DNA from: Candidatus Foliamicus numerosus
Lineage (GTDB): Bacteria; Pseudomonadota; Gammaproteobacteria; Steroidobacterales; Foliamicaceae
Reading direction: 5' to 3'
Length of the DNA: 36,739 bases
Assembly (NCBI GenBank): GCA_028285945.1
Contig: JAPYNE010000042.1
Location: 1 to 36,739, forward strand
In this document: positions 17,365 through 25,211 of the stretch, in pieces
Layout: the number at the start of each line of letters is the position of its first letter
Position numbering within the stretch: position 1 is the stretch's first letter
Position numbers and translations under genes: made by a program
The notes under the pieces: model-generated
Told to the model about the DNA's origin: nothing
Seen by the model: only the letters and a program-made list of their open reading frames with translations
The model's database searches: none

Positions 17365-19548
17365 CTATCCCGGGCTTTCCGTTTCCAGCGATAACGGAAG
17401 TCGAATGGTCATTTCAGTGGATTCGCCGGGCTCCGTCTCCACGGAGATTTCGCCGCCGTGCTGACGCACAATATCGTTGGATATCGATAGCCCCAGACCG
17501 GTTCCCTGGTCGGTCGGCTTGGTGGTGAAGAACGGATTGAAAATTTTGCTTAGGATATCGTCAGGAATGCCTCCGCCGTTATCGCTGATCGAAATTTCCA
17601 CGTCTTTGACGGTGCGGCGCGTCCTCAAGCGAAGCTGCGGCTCGTAGTCGGACTCGTTCCCATCCGCATTTTCGCGCTCTTTGCGTTCGTGGGTTGCGTG
17701 GCAGGCATTGGTCACGATGTTGAGAAAAACACGACCTAGATCTTGCGAAACCACGTTCATTGACTTCACTTCGTCACTCAAATCCTCTTCAATACCGAGG
17801 TTGAATTCCTGATTGGAGGCACGGGCGCTGTGATAAGCGAGCCGGGCATGTTCCTCAAGCAGCGCATTGATGTTGGTGGGCTGCGATTCTCCAGCATCTC
17901 TGCCAATTTTGAGCATGTCGCGCACAATGCGGTTGGCGCGCTGTCCGTGGTGGCCGATTCGTTCCAGGTTGGAGTTGATGTCGCCGCATATCTCGTCGAT
18001 CAGCCCTGGGTCGCCATCGCCTTCCTGGTTTTTTCCCTCCTTGAGAACCTCTTGGAGCTCCCCCACTAATTCCACGGAGACTTCCGAGAAATTCTTGACG
18101 AAATTGAGTGGATTCTGGATTTCGTGCGCCACGCCTGCGGTCAGCTCTCCCAACTCCGCAAGTTTTTCCCGCATGACGATCTGGTCTTGGGCGCGCTTGA
18201 GATCCTCAAGCACCTGTTCCAGTTCCTTGTTCTTGTCGCGCAGCTCTTGCGCCATGCGTTCCACCAGATCCAGTCGCTGCGCCTTTAATGACGCTTCCCT
18301 GAACACTTCGAGCGCAGCGGCCATGTCCGCCACTTCATCTCGCCCGCTCACATCGACTTTGGTCTTGAGGTCGCCTGCGGCCATTCGGCGCATGCGTCTT
18401 GAGAGGCTCTCCAAGCGCCTCAGCAGGCGGCCTACGAACAGCGAACCCATGAACAGGGCTGCCACGATTGCGATCCCGGTTACACTTAAAAGGAGGTTCT
18501 GTCCGGTATTGATTGCTGCGTTGGCGATGCCGGTCGATGCCTGCGCGCTGTCACGGGCGCCGCGCACCATGCTTTGGGCCGCGTCACCCAGCTCGATTTC
18601 CAAGCTGCGGTTGTCCGCCAGCAGGTTCCTTTCCTCCGCCGCCAAGTACAGTTCCTGCCGTCGCAGCGCAAAGCCTGCGTCCTCGCCGCTTCCCAAAAAA
18701 AGCAAGCGCTCGGCCGCTGCCTTCAACGCTGTTTCCTCCGGCGGGTTGCGGAGCGCCGCAAGGTTGCGGGAAATGGCCTCGGATGCGGATTCGAAATCCT
18801 CCAGCAATGGCTCGAGCAGCTGCGGATCGGTCACGCTGAAAGCCCGGTCCAGCAATTGCACCGCGTTATCGATATTCGCATTGAGATCCGCCAGCCGGCG
18901 ATAGCGCGTCATTTCCGTTTCAGAAATATGTTGTTCACGGGGGGCCGGCCGTGAATTTAGATCCGTGTAGCCAGTGATGGCGAAGAAGTACTGGTCGTCG
19001 ATCTCTGGATTCAGTATGCGCTGCAGCTGCTCATGCACCACCGGAACTTCCTTCTGCAGTTCCTGTGTTCGATTGGCGATCAGAAACCTTTCCTCCACCG
19101 ATCGGTCAAGCTTTTCGATATTGACGAGCAGTGCCGCTGCCCGGGCGCGCATCTGCTGAACGCCGGCGTCGTCGATGGCTTGGGCGTCCAACTCGTTGAT
19201 CCTTGATTCAAAGATGCGCCGGTCGGCGGCCACTGATGCGCGAACCCCGTCCAGTTCCTCGAGCGTGCCGGCCGATGCCAGCCTCGGCCCTGCCGCCACC
19301 AGTGTGCCGCTTTGCTCGGCCACCGCGAACGCCCCTGTGATCTGGGGCAGACTGCGGTCCACCACCAAGCGCTGGGTATCGGCCACCGTATTGAACGCAA
19401 ACCAGCTATTGACGCTGGCCACCACAAATAGCAGCAGTCCGGCGCTGATGCCCAAGTACATGCGCACCGAAATTTTATGGCGCATCTCAGCGGCTCTGGC
19501 AAGGCGCGCCTTGATCCCGCCGGTTGCTTGGCCCTGATTGGCGCTCAT
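17365..19548 (-). CDS. Membrane sensor histidine kinase with HAMP domain
   Basis: This 727-residue sensor kinase has transmembrane helix 1 at about 31-52 ([20 protein letters not shown]), a roughly 300-residue largely helical periplasmic domain, and transmembrane helix 2 at about 352-374. HAMP follows at about 374-426 ([18 protein letters not shown]), then a coiled coil, and the phosphoacceptor H475 in [12 protein letters not shown]. The ATPase domain carries [20 protein letters not shown] and GTGLGLSI. It has no receiver domain of its own. Its start overlaps the binding-protein stop (ATGA, 19545-19548), so the two are translationally coupled and probably form one sensor. A likely phosphorylation target is the receiver domain of the PP2C protein at the head of the operon. 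Confidence 0.93.
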   Translation of the reverse strand: MSANQGQATGGIKARLARAAEMRHKISVRMYLGISAGLLLFVVASVNSWFAFNTVADTQRLVVDRSLPQITGAFAVAEQSGTLVAAGPRLASAGTLEELDGVRASVAADRRIFESRINELDAQAIDDAGVQQMRARAAALLVNIEKLDRSVEERFLIANRTQELQKEVPVVHEQLQRILNPEIDDQYFFAITGYTDLNSRPAPREQHISETEMTRYRRLADLNANIDNAVQLLDRAFSVTDPQLLEPLLEDFESASEAISRNLAALRNPPEETALKAAAERLLFLGSGEDAGFALRRQELYLAAEERNLLADNRSLEIELGDAAQSMVRGARDSAQASTGIANAAINTGQNLLLSVTGIAIVAALFMGSLFVGRLLRRLESLSRRMRRMAAGDLKTKVDVSGRDEVADMAAALEVFREASLKAQRLDLVERMAQELRDKNKELEQVLEDLKRAQDQIVMREKLAELGELTAGVAHEIQNPLNFVKNFSEVSVELVGELQEVLKEGKNQEGDGDPGLIDEICGDINSNLERIGHHGQRANRIVRDMLKIGRDAGESQPTNINALLEEHARLAYHSARASNQEFNLGIEEDLSDEVKSMNVVSQDLGRVFLNIVTNACHATHERKERENADGNESDYEPQLRLRTRRTVKDVEISISDNGGGIPDDILSKIFNPFFTTKPTDQGTGLGLSISNDIVRQHGGEISVETEPGESTEMTIRLPLSLETESPG

Positions 19549-20795
19549 GGCCGCGCCTCGGTGAGTGGAACCGGAAGATACTCTCCTCCGGGGTTGACCG
19601 CCGTGAGATAGATTGCGTCCGAGCCTTGGTAATCCTCCGCTCCGAACTCCAGCGAGAAGCCTCCCAAGTCGATTCTGCCGGCGCCGCGCAGCATGGGCAG
19701 CAATTGGTCCCGGCGGGGGTCTTGCCCGGATTGCTCCATGGCCACGATCACCATGCGTCCGGCCAGATAGCCTTCCAGCGAGACGAAACCGGGTTCTTCA
19801 TCCGGGGCGGTTTGCCGGAGCGCTTCGCGGTACTGCGCCACTATCGGCAGCGTGTTGCCCAGCAGCGGCGGCACCACCTGAGTCATCAGCAGGCCCGCTT
19901 CATTCAGGCTTTGCTCGCTCAGGTTGCGGATCAACGCATTGCCGCCGGCAAATGACGTGGTCATTTGCACCAGGTCCAGCCCCAGCTTGCTGGTCCAGTT
20001 CACGAAGGCCGCGACCGGCGCCGGCGCCCCCACTATGATGACCGCTTGGGGGTTGCCTTCCATCACGTCTAGCAAGGTGGTTTTCACTGCGGTCGTGTTT
20101 CTGGGATAAACCGCTGTGGCTACGGGACTCAAGCCTCTTCTTCCCAGCGCCAGCTGGGCACCGCGGAAACCGGCCCGCCCAAAGGAATCGTCCTGGTAAG
20201 CCACGGCAACCCGGCTGAGGCCCTGGCCGGAAAGGAAGGCGATCATCGCCTCGGTTTCCTGGTAGTAGGAGGCACGCAGGTTGACCACGTTACGCCATTG
20301 CCCGTCCCTCAGAAAAGGCGCGCCGGTGAAGGGCGCGATATACGGCACGCCGGCGGCGGATGCCACCGGCACCGACGAGCGCGCTGTGGGCGTGCCGACC
20401 GAACCGATCAGCGCAAAGACTTGGTGCTCATTGATCAGCGCTCGAACATTTTCAATCGCGGCCTCCGGCTCATAGCCGTCGTCCAGAGACAGCAGCTCCA
20501 GCCGCCGCCCATGCACGCCGCCGTTGCGGTTGGCTTCGGCGAATGCCGCCTCGATGCCTGAACGCATGGCCGTGCCCAAGGCCATGGCCGGCCCGCTGAG
20601 CGCCGCCGACTGACCGAAAAGCACGCGGTCCGGCTCCACTTCCGGCCGCTCCTCGTCCGCAGTGAAAACATTGAAAACAGTCGGCTGCGCCGCAGACGCG
20701 GTGAAAACAGCCAGGCCTAGGAAAATAACCGGGAGGACATGCCATTGGCGCGTTGCGGGCCGCCGTGGATTGCCGGCAATCACGGCGCAAGCCAT
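19545..20795 (-). CDS. LivK-type periplasmic ligand-binding protein, sensor-associated
   Basis: This 416-residue protein has a signal sequence (WHVLPVIFLGLAVFTASAAQ) and a type I periplasmic-binding fold as in branched-chain amino acid, amide and urea binding proteins. Recognisable segments are FGQSAALSGPAMALGTAMRSGIEAAFAEANRNGGVHGR, LLSLDDGYEPEAAIENV, ALIGSVGTPTA and VAVAYQDDSFGRAGF. No ABC permease or ATPase gene is nearby. Coupling to the downstream histidine kinase by a 4-bp overlap suggests it presents a ligand to that kinase. The preferred start is ATG 20795 (MACAVIAG), which overlaps the preceding gene by 16 bp. An upstream in-frame ATG at 20840 is also possible. The ligand is unknown. 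Confidence 0.87.
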   Translation of the reverse strand: MACAVIAGNPRRPATRQWHVLPVIFLGLAVFTASAAQPTVFNVFTADEERPEVEPDRVLFGQSAALSGPAMALGTAMRSGIEAAFAEANRNGGVHGRRLELLSLDDGYEPEAAIENVRALINEHQVFALIGSVGTPTARSSVPVASAAGVPYIAPFTGAPFLRDGQWRNVVNLRASYYQETEAMIAFLSGQGLSRVAVAYQDDSFGRAGFRGAQLALGRRGLSPVATAVYPRNTTAVKTTLLDVMEGNPQAVIIVGAPAPVAAFVNWTSKLGLDLVQMTTSFAGGNALIRNLSEQSLNEAGLLMTQVVPPLLGNTLPIVAQYREALRQTAPDEEPGFVSLEGYLAGRMVIVAMEQSGQDPRRDQLLPMLRGAGRIDLGGFSLEFGAEDYQGSDAIYLTAVNPGGEYLPVPLTEARP

Positions 20796-21202
20796 GCTTT
20801 CAAAGTGAGGCGGTTGCGGGTTCCTTCCCGGGCGTAGCAAACCTCATCCATCATTTCCTTGACGAGATGCAGGCCCAGTCCACCCACCGCTCGTTCCTCG
20901 ATTCCCGCCGAGGTGTCGGGCTCGGGGGGTTCCGTTAGCGGGTCATAGGCTCTTGCCTCGTCGATAATGTCGATCGTCAAGGCATCCTCCCCGCAGTGGA
21001 ACCGGATTTCGATTTCCTTGGAATCGTCGCGCTCGTAGCCGTAATCAATGATGTTGAGACCGACTTCCTCGATCACCAGCTTGATCTTGAACAGCAGGTC
21101 CTCGGGCCAACGCTGGCGCTCGGCCAGCGCGTCAATGTCCCGCTCAGTCAACTGCAATTGCTCGTGGCTGGCGGCGAAGCGGAGCACAGACGTGTCTGCC
21201 AT
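20780..21202 (-). CDS. RsbW/SpoIIAB-like serine kinase (anti-sigma regulatory factor type)
   Basis: This 140-residue HATPase_c_2 domain protein has an N-box at about 44-54 (IEEVGLNIIDYGY, with E45/E46 and N50), a divergent G1 region (DIIDEARAYDPLTEPP, with alanine where glycine is usual) and a G2 region (AVGGLGLHLVKEMMDEV). Such proteins bind and phosphorylate a STAS antagonist, here most likely the product of 16946-17284, and inhibit an output protein when free. No sigma factor gene is adjacent, so the output target is not visible. It starts 2 bp after the PP2C gene and overlaps the binding-protein gene at its 3' end. Confidence 0.88.
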   Translation of the reverse strand: MADTSVLRFAASHEQLQLTERDIDALAERQRWPEDLLFKIKLVIEEVGLNIIDYGYERDDSKEIEIRFHCGEDALTIDIIDEARAYDPLTEPPEPDTSAGIEERAVGGLGLHLVKEMMDEVCYAREGTRNRLTLKAWLAP

Positions 21203-21204
21203 GA

Positions 21205-22365
21205 TCAGGATCCTGTTCGCCGCAGCACGAGGCAGGTGATGTCATCGGATTGCGAACGGTCCCCCGCAAACTCGCTCACGGCAGCGAATACCGCGTCGTT
21301 GATTGCGCCCGCGCTGGCGGGCGGCGAATCGGCAAACACCGCCTTGAAGCGGTCCATGCCGAATTCCTCGTTGTCGGGATTTTCCGCCTCCGACACGCCG
21401 TCCGTGTAGAGGACAAGCGCCTCGCCCGGCTGCAGCACAGCCTCGTCAATCCCGAATTCGAGGTCCGGCATCACGCCTAGCGCCACGCCGCCGGTGAGCG
21501 GCAGCGTGGTGGAGCTGCCGTCCTGATGCACGATCAGCGGCGGGTTGTGGCCGCCGTTGGCGTAGCGCACCAGCCCGGTTGCGGGATCGTAAACCGCGTA
21601 AAACAGCGTGACGAACATCTGCGCTTCGTTGCCGTCCTGCAACTGCTCGTTGACCATCGTCACCACTTTCCCGGGGTCTTCGTAGCTCAGCGCGGAACCT
21701 TTCAGCACCGTGCGGCTGGACATCATGAAAAGCGCGGCGGGAATGCCCTTGTCTGAAACGTCCGCAATGGCAATGCCCATCTTTCCGTGCTCCAGCCGGA
21801 TCACGTCGAAGAAATCGCCTCCCACGTTGCGCGCCGGCACCATGCTGGCGTAAATCTCGTACTGGTCGGTTTGCGGAAAGTTCTTCGGCAGAATGGATTG
21901 CTGCATCCTGTTGGCAAAGCCGAGCTCGCTTTGCAGGGCTTGCAGCTGGTCGCGCGATGCCGCCGCCTCGCGCGACATCTCCAGTTGCTGCAAACCGCGT
22001 TCGACCGTTATCCTCAGGTCGTCGAAATCGATCGGCTTGGTGACGAAATCAAAGGCCCCGCGGTTCATGGCCGCGCGGATGTTCTTTATGTCGCCGTACG
22101 CCGATATGACCACGGAGCGAAGGTCGGTGTCCACATCGGGGAGCTTCTCAAGCAGGGTCAGCCCGTCCATGCGCGGCATATTGATGTCGGACAGCACCAG
22201 ATCAATGTCGTCGTGCTGCCCTAGAACCTCGAGCGCGTCCACGCCGTCGTGCGCAAAAACAAAAGAGTACTTGCCCGAGCGGATCTCACGGCGCATCCGC
22301 TGACGGACCAGTTGCTCCAAGTCCGTCTCGTCGTCCACCATCAGGATCTTGTATTGCGCTTGCAT
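21205..22365 (-). CDS. Response regulator with PP2C/SpoIIE phosphatase output (RsbU/HsbR-like)
   Basis: This 386-residue protein has a receiver domain at about 5-125 (acidic DD at 11-12, phosphoacceptor D60 in VLSDINMPRMDG, K110 in VTKPID). A short helical linker follows (LQQLEMSREAAASRDQLQALQ). The PP2C-type SpoIIE phosphatase domain occupies about 155-386, with metal-binding aspartates in VGGDFFDVI (D184) and IADVSDKG (D202) and the C-terminal YTDGVSEAEN. This architecture links two-component phosphorylation to dephosphorylation of a STAS protein. Unlike HsbR of Pseudomonas aeruginosa it has no C-terminal HATPase, which is encoded separately by the next gene. A minus-strand -10-like TACAAT at 22405-22400 may start this operon 52 bp after nadA. 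Confidence 0.92.
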   Translation of the reverse strand: MQAQYKILMVDDETDLEQLVRQRMRREIRSGKYSFVFAHDGVDALEVLGQHDDIDLVLSDINMPRMDGLTLLEKLPDVDTDLRSVVISAYGDIKNIRAAMNRGAFDFVTKPIDFDDLRITVERGLQQLEMSREAAASRDQLQALQSELGFANRMQQSILPKNFPQTDQYEIYASMVPARNVGGDFFDVIRLEHGKMGIAIADVSDKGIPAALFMMSSRTVLKGSALSYEDPGKVVTMVNEQLQDGNEAQMFVTLFYAVYDPATGLVRYANGGHNPPLIVHQDGSSTTLPLTGGVALGVMPDLEFGIDEAVLQPGEALVLYTDGVSEAENPDNEEFGMDRFKAVFADSPPASAGAINDAVFAAVSEFAGDRSQSDDITCLVLRRTGS

Positions 22366-22417
22366 TCAGTGTCCGCCCATGACGTTGAGTCAATGCGCCA
22401 TTGTATATGTGCGCCGC

Positions 22418-23425
22418 TCAGATTTGCAGCATCCTTGTTACCGCGAGGCGCGCGCGCTCGGCGATGGCGGCGGGCACGCGCACCTCGGGGCGAAGGTTTT
22501 CCAGCGTGGCCAGGATCTTGGGCAGGGTAATGCGCTTCATGTGCGGGCAGAGGTTGCAGGGGCGCACGAAATCCACATCGGGATGCTCCACCGCCACGTT
22601 GTCGCTCATCGAGCACTCCGTGACCATGACCACGCGGCGGGGTTTGCGTTCGCCCACGTACCGGATCATTGCCGAAGTCGAGCCCACAAAGTCGGCTTCC
22701 GCCAGCACATCGGGCGGACACTCCGGATGGGCGATCACTTGGATTCCCTGGTGCGAATTCCGGTAGCTCCTTATTTCGTCGGCTGTGAAGCGCTCATGCA
22801 CTTCGCAACTGCCCTCCCAGAGAATCATCTCGACATCGGTCTTGCTAGCGACATAACGGCCGAGATAGCCGTCAGGAAGAAAGATCACACGGTCCGCGCC
22901 CAGCGATTCGACAATCCGCACGGCATTCGCCGAGGTGCAGCAAATATCGGATTCGGCCTTGACCTCGGCGGAGGTGTTGACGTAAGTCACGACCGGCACG
23001 CCCGGATACTTCTGCTTGAGCAGGCGCACATCCTCGCCGGTGATGGCGGCTGCAAGCGAACAGCCGGCATCGAGATCGGGGATCAGAACCGTCTTTTCCG
23101 GCGCTAGGATCTTGGCCGTTTCAGCCATGAAATGCACGCCGCACATGAGAATCACGCCGGCCTCGGCTTCGGCGCCCAGCCGGGCCAGCTCCAGCGAATC
23201 CCCGGAATGGTCGGCAACCCCGTGGAATATCTCCGGAGTCTGGTAGTTATGCACCAGAATCACAGCGTCGCGCTCGCGCTTCAGCTCGTTGATGCGGGCG
23301 ATATACGGAGCATGCACAGGCCATTCCACCTCGGGGATGACATCCGACAGCCGCGCCCATACAGGCGCGGTGGCGCGCCGGACATCGGCGTTGAAATCAA
23401 GATGGCCGCTGGATTGAATCTGCAT
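22418..23425 (-). CDS. nadA: Quinolinate synthase NadA
   Basis: This 335-residue 4Fe-4S enzyme condenses iminoaspartate with dihydroxyacetone phosphate to quinolinate in de novo NAD synthesis. Expected cluster ligands are C95 (LMCGVHFMAETAKIL), C236 (AHPECPPDV) and a cysteine of CNLCPHMKRI (C290/C293). Other family segments are VHNYQTPEIFHGVADHSGDS and the TSAEVKAESDICCTSANA region. Length fits the family. A good sigma70-type promoter with an overlapping palindrome lies upstream. nadB and nadC are not in the window. Divergent to it, beyond two hairpin elements, is an NrtR-like NAD-metabolism regulator. Confidence 0.96.
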   Translation of the reverse strand: MQIQSSGHLDFNADVRRATAPVWARLSDVIPEVEWPVHAPYIARINELKRERDAVILVHNYQTPEIFHGVADHSGDSLELARLGAEAEAGVILMCGVHFMAETAKILAPEKTVLIPDLDAGCSLAAAITGEDVRLLKQKYPGVPVVTYVNTSAEVKAESDICCTSANAVRIVESLGADRVIFLPDGYLGRYVASKTDVEMILWEGSCEVHERFTADEIRSYRNSHQGIQVIAHPECPPDVLAEADFVGSTSAMIRYVGERKPRRVVMVTECSMSDNVAVEHPDVDFVRPCNLCPHMKRITLPKILATLENLRPEVRVPAAIAERARLAVTRMLQI

Positions 23426-23449
23426 TTGAGCCCTCTGCTTGCCGCAACG

Positions 23450-23480
23450 TAATGCTATAAGTGAGCATAAGGCTTGTCAA
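23450..23480 (-). promoter_or_regulatory. nadA promoter with overlapping palindromic operator candidate
   Basis: On the minus strand a perfect -35 TTGACA (23480-23475) is separated by 17 bp from the -10 TAGCAT (23457-23452). An imperfect palindrome, TAATGCT-N7-AGCATAA (23450-23470, one mismatch in seven arm pairs), covers the -10 box and most of the spacer. A repressor bound there would block RNA polymerase. The divergent NrtR-like protein is the obvious candidate. The leader is about 20 nt, with AGAGGG (23436-23431) as ribosome-binding site for ATG 23425. Confidence 0.6.
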
Positions 23481-23526
23481 ACGCCTTCCGTCCTCCCGCC
23501 AATTTCCCCGTCCAGCCTAATCCTTC

Positions 23527-23647
23527 GGTGCCTTCCTGATGCCCTCTTTTCAGGAGGCGCTGTGCGCGCCAAGCTATTGGCGCCCACTGGCTCGGTTCCG
23601 CCATCCTGGCTTCAACGCGCCTGAAAAGAGGGCATCAGGAAGGCACC
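23527..23647. repeat. Large hairpin element A (28-bp perfect stem, family member)
   Basis: Arms 23527-23554 and 23620-23647 are perfectly complementary over 28 bp, enclosing a 65-nt loop. Within the loop are two smaller hairpins: GCGCCAA-GCTA-TTGGCGC (23566-23583) and GCCA-TCC-TGGC (23600-23610). The 3' half of the loop shares GGCTCGGTTCCGCCATCC with element D at 31079-31175. The left arm starts GCC after GGT and is pyrimidine-rich, as in the other copies. It lies between nadA and the nrtR-like gene, in tandem with element B. It codes for nothing recognisable. Confidence 0.85.
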
Positions 23648-23677
23648 TCTATCCGAACAAGCAAATGAGCCGCTGTA

Positions 23678-23806
23678 GCCTTTCTTGGCCTTCTTCTCTT
23701 CCGGGAGTGTCGGCGACAGCGAGCGTCGATGTCCCGACGCGAGCCGCCGCCAAGCCCCATGGATGGGTTCATGCGTCTCCCGGAAGAGAAGAAGGCCAAG
23801 AAAGGC
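23678..23806. repeat. Large hairpin element B (30-bp perfect stem, family member)
   Basis: Arms 23678-23707 and 23777-23806 match perfectly over 30 bp around a 69-nt loop. Loop hairpins are TGTC-GGC-GACA (23708-23718), GCGTCG-ATGTCC-CGACGC (23723-23740) and CCCAT-GG-ATGGG (23756-23767). The loop aligns along its length with the reverse complement of the loop of element C, including the terminal TTCATGCGT, although the arms differ. By loop direction this copy is inverted relative to the other three. It sits 74 bp before the nrtR-like start codon. Confidence 0.85.
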
Positions 23807-23868
23807 GGGATCGAAGCGCCTAGGCAATCCCGGCAGGGCAATTGGCGGGATTAGCGGGATATGCGGGC

Positions 23869-23874
23869 TAGAAT
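23869..23874 (+). promoter_or_regulatory. Possible -10 box for leaderless nrtR-like mRNA
   Basis: TAGAAT at 23869-23874 ends six bases before the GTG start codon at 23881. If used, transcription would begin at or next to the start codon, giving a leaderless message. No well-spaced -35 was found (TTGGCG at 23842-23847 is 21 bp away), and there is no clear ribosome-binding site. Confidence 0.3.
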
Positions 23875-23880
23875 GGCGGG

Positions 23881-24795
23881 GTGACTGAAGCGATCAGTGT
23901 GGAGCTCAGCACGGTTGTACTGACCGTGGCTGACAACGAACCCATGGTTCTGGCGCTTAGGGACGAAGGCAAGGCGAGACTGCCCGGCGACCGCCTGCGG
24001 ACCACGCGCGACCAGACGCTGGAGTTCGGCACTCGGCGGCTGCTGCGGCGACAGGTGGGCTTGGAGCCCGCATGGTTGGAACAGCTCTACACCTTCGGCG
24101 ACCGCCGACGCAATTTCTGGCCGCGCCATCCGGACCGAACCATAACCGTAGCGTATCTTGCGCTGGTGCGGCATGACCTGTGCTCAGCCAGCGCGGAATG
24201 GCGGCGCTGTTACGAATTCTTTCCCTGGGAAGACCAGCGCGCGGAACAAGGGCAGCGCGATCCAATCCGGCAGTCCCTTGGAGCCTGGAAGCGCAGGGCG
24301 CGCGCCGATGCCACGCGCGCGGCGCGCGCCGTCCGGATCGACCGCTGCTTGGGCCTGGGCAAGGCCGGCTGGAATCCCGATCTTGTTCTTGAGCGCTATG
24401 AGCTGCTTTATGAAGCGGCGCTGGTGAGCGAAGCCTGGCACGACCGGGGCGCCCCGGTGCCGGCCTCGCGCATCCTGAGCGGTTCAGGCATGGCGCTGGA
24501 CCACCGGCGCATACTCGCCACCGCTCTTGGGAGGATGCGCGGGAAACTGCGCTATAGGCCGGTGGTGTTTGAACTGATGCCAGCAGAGTTCACACTGTTC
24601 GAACTACAGCGGGTTATTGAATCCATCATAGGCCGCCGCCTGCACAAACAGAATTTCCGGCGTCTCGTCGCAAACCAGCGGCTGGTTGAGGACACCGGAG
24701 TGCATAGGGAGGACACCGGCGGGCGGCCCGCGCGGCTGTACCGTTTTCGTAGCGATGTGCTTGACGAGCGGCGCGCCGCCGGCGTGCTCTCCTGA
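23881..24795 (+). CDS. NrtR-like NAD-metabolism transcriptional regulator (Nudix fold plus winged helix)
   Basis: This 304-residue protein starts with GTG. The N-terminal Nudix-like domain (about 1-150) has the NrtR pattern: VVLTVADNEPMVLAL, a degenerate Nudix box (LEFGTRRLLRRQVGLE, lacking the catalytic REXXEE glutamates) and the characteristic LEQLYTFGDRRR followed by ITVAYLALV. The C-terminal winged helix (about 215-300) reads VVFELMPAEFTLFELQRVIESI, then LHKQNFRRLV and GRPARLYRF. NrtR proteins bind ADP-ribose-type ligands and repress NAD biosynthesis or salvage genes. Its position divergent to nadA supports that role. The central segment (about 90-200, Arg-rich with SLGAWKRRARADATRAARA) is longer than in compact NrtR proteins. 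Confidence 0.85.
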   Translation: MTEAISVELSTVVLTVADNEPMVLALRDEGKARLPGDRLRTTRDQTLEFGTRRLLRRQVGLEPAWLEQLYTFGDRRRNFWPRHPDRTITVAYLALVRHDLCSASAEWRRCYEFFPWEDQRAEQGQRDPIRQSLGAWKRRARADATRAARAVRIDRCLGLGKAGWNPDLVLERYELLYEAALVSEAWHDRGAPVPASRILSGSGMALDHRRILATALGRMRGKLRYRPVVFELMPAEFTLFELQRVIESIIGRRLHKQNFRRLVANQRLVEDTGVHREDTGGRPARLYRFRSDVLDERRAAGVLS

Positions 24796-24840
24796 TGCCG
24801 CCGGCCCCGTCCAAGCGGCCTGGGCGCCTGCCGCTTCGTG

Positions 24841-24846
24841 TATATT
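24841..24846 (+). promoter_or_regulatory. -10 box for tRNA-Val
   Basis: TATATT at 24841-24846 is the only strong -10-like hexamer in the 67-bp gap before the tRNA and would place transcription start about 10 bases upstream of the mature 5' end. No consensus -35 is visible. The preceding bases are a GC-rich imperfect repeat. Confidence 0.4.
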
Positions 24847-24862
24847 CACGCCATACCGAAGC

Positions 24863-24938
24863 AGGCGCGTAGCTCAGGGGTTAGAGCACTTGCTTGACAT
24901 GCAAGGGGTCGGTGGTTCAATTCCACTCGCGCCTACCA
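24863..24938 (+). tRNA. tRNA-Val (anticodon GAC)
   Basis: The 76-nt gene includes an encoded CCA. Acceptor arms are AGGCGCG and CGCGCCT with discriminator A. The D-arm is GCTC/GAGC, the anticodon stem CTTGC/GCAAG carries the loop TTGACAT (anticodon GAC, reading GUC valine), and the T-loop is TTCAATT on a GGTGG/CCACT stem. Six T residues follow directly at 24939-24944 and may act in termination. No other tRNA was found in the window. Confidence 0.95.
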
Positions 24939-25029
24939 TTTTTTCTGCGTCCGAAGTGTCCCAGGCCGCCCTAACCCGCCTATTGCGCCAAGAGGCCGTG
25001 GGGGGCGTGCGGCATTTTGCCTGTTCCTC

Positions 25030-25154
25030 GCCATTTCCCGCCCCCCTCTTGCGGGAGACGCATGAATACATCCATGTAGCTTGCTTCGTTCGCGCCGGGA
25101 CATCGGCGCTCACCCTGCCTCCGATACTCCCGCAAGAGGGGGGCGGGAAATGGC
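25030..25154. repeat. Large hairpin element C (28-bp perfect stem, family member)
   Basis: Arms 25030-25057 and 25127-25154 are perfectly complementary over 28 bp with a 69-nt loop. Internal hairpins are TACAT-CC-ATGTA (25067-25078) and GCGCCG-GGACAT-CGGCGC (25092-25109). Compared with element B in the matching orientation, the stem bases of both small hairpins differ in paired fashion while the apical CC and GGACAT are unchanged. It lies between tRNA-Val and lhr. An in-frame extension of lhr to 25081 would run through it, but the real lhr start is downstream. Confidence 0.87.
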
Positions 25155-25195
25155 TTTATCTGCGAGCCCAGGGCATAGCGCCTATGGCGCAGCGA

Positions 25196-25211
25196 GCCTG
25201 CGCGCGCAGGC
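25196..25211. repeat. 16-bp perfect palindrome upstream of lhr
   Basis: GCCTGCGCGCGCAGGC is a perfect 16-bp palindrome ending 31 bp before the preferred lhr start codon. A second small hairpin, GCGCCTATGGCGC, precedes it at 25178-25190. These could be an operator or structured leader. They could also be chance in GC-rich sequence. Confidence 0.45.

Noticed and set aside
23539-23888. Several 60-95 codon open frames over hairpin elements A and B
   Set aside because: They arise on both strands from the palindromic arms and give repetitive peptides such as RKRRRPRKAG. They are not supported as proteins.
24863-24938. tRNA-Val as an island attachment site
   Set aside because: No direct repeat of the tRNA 3' end and no integrase were seen downstream. 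lhr and metabolic genes follow.
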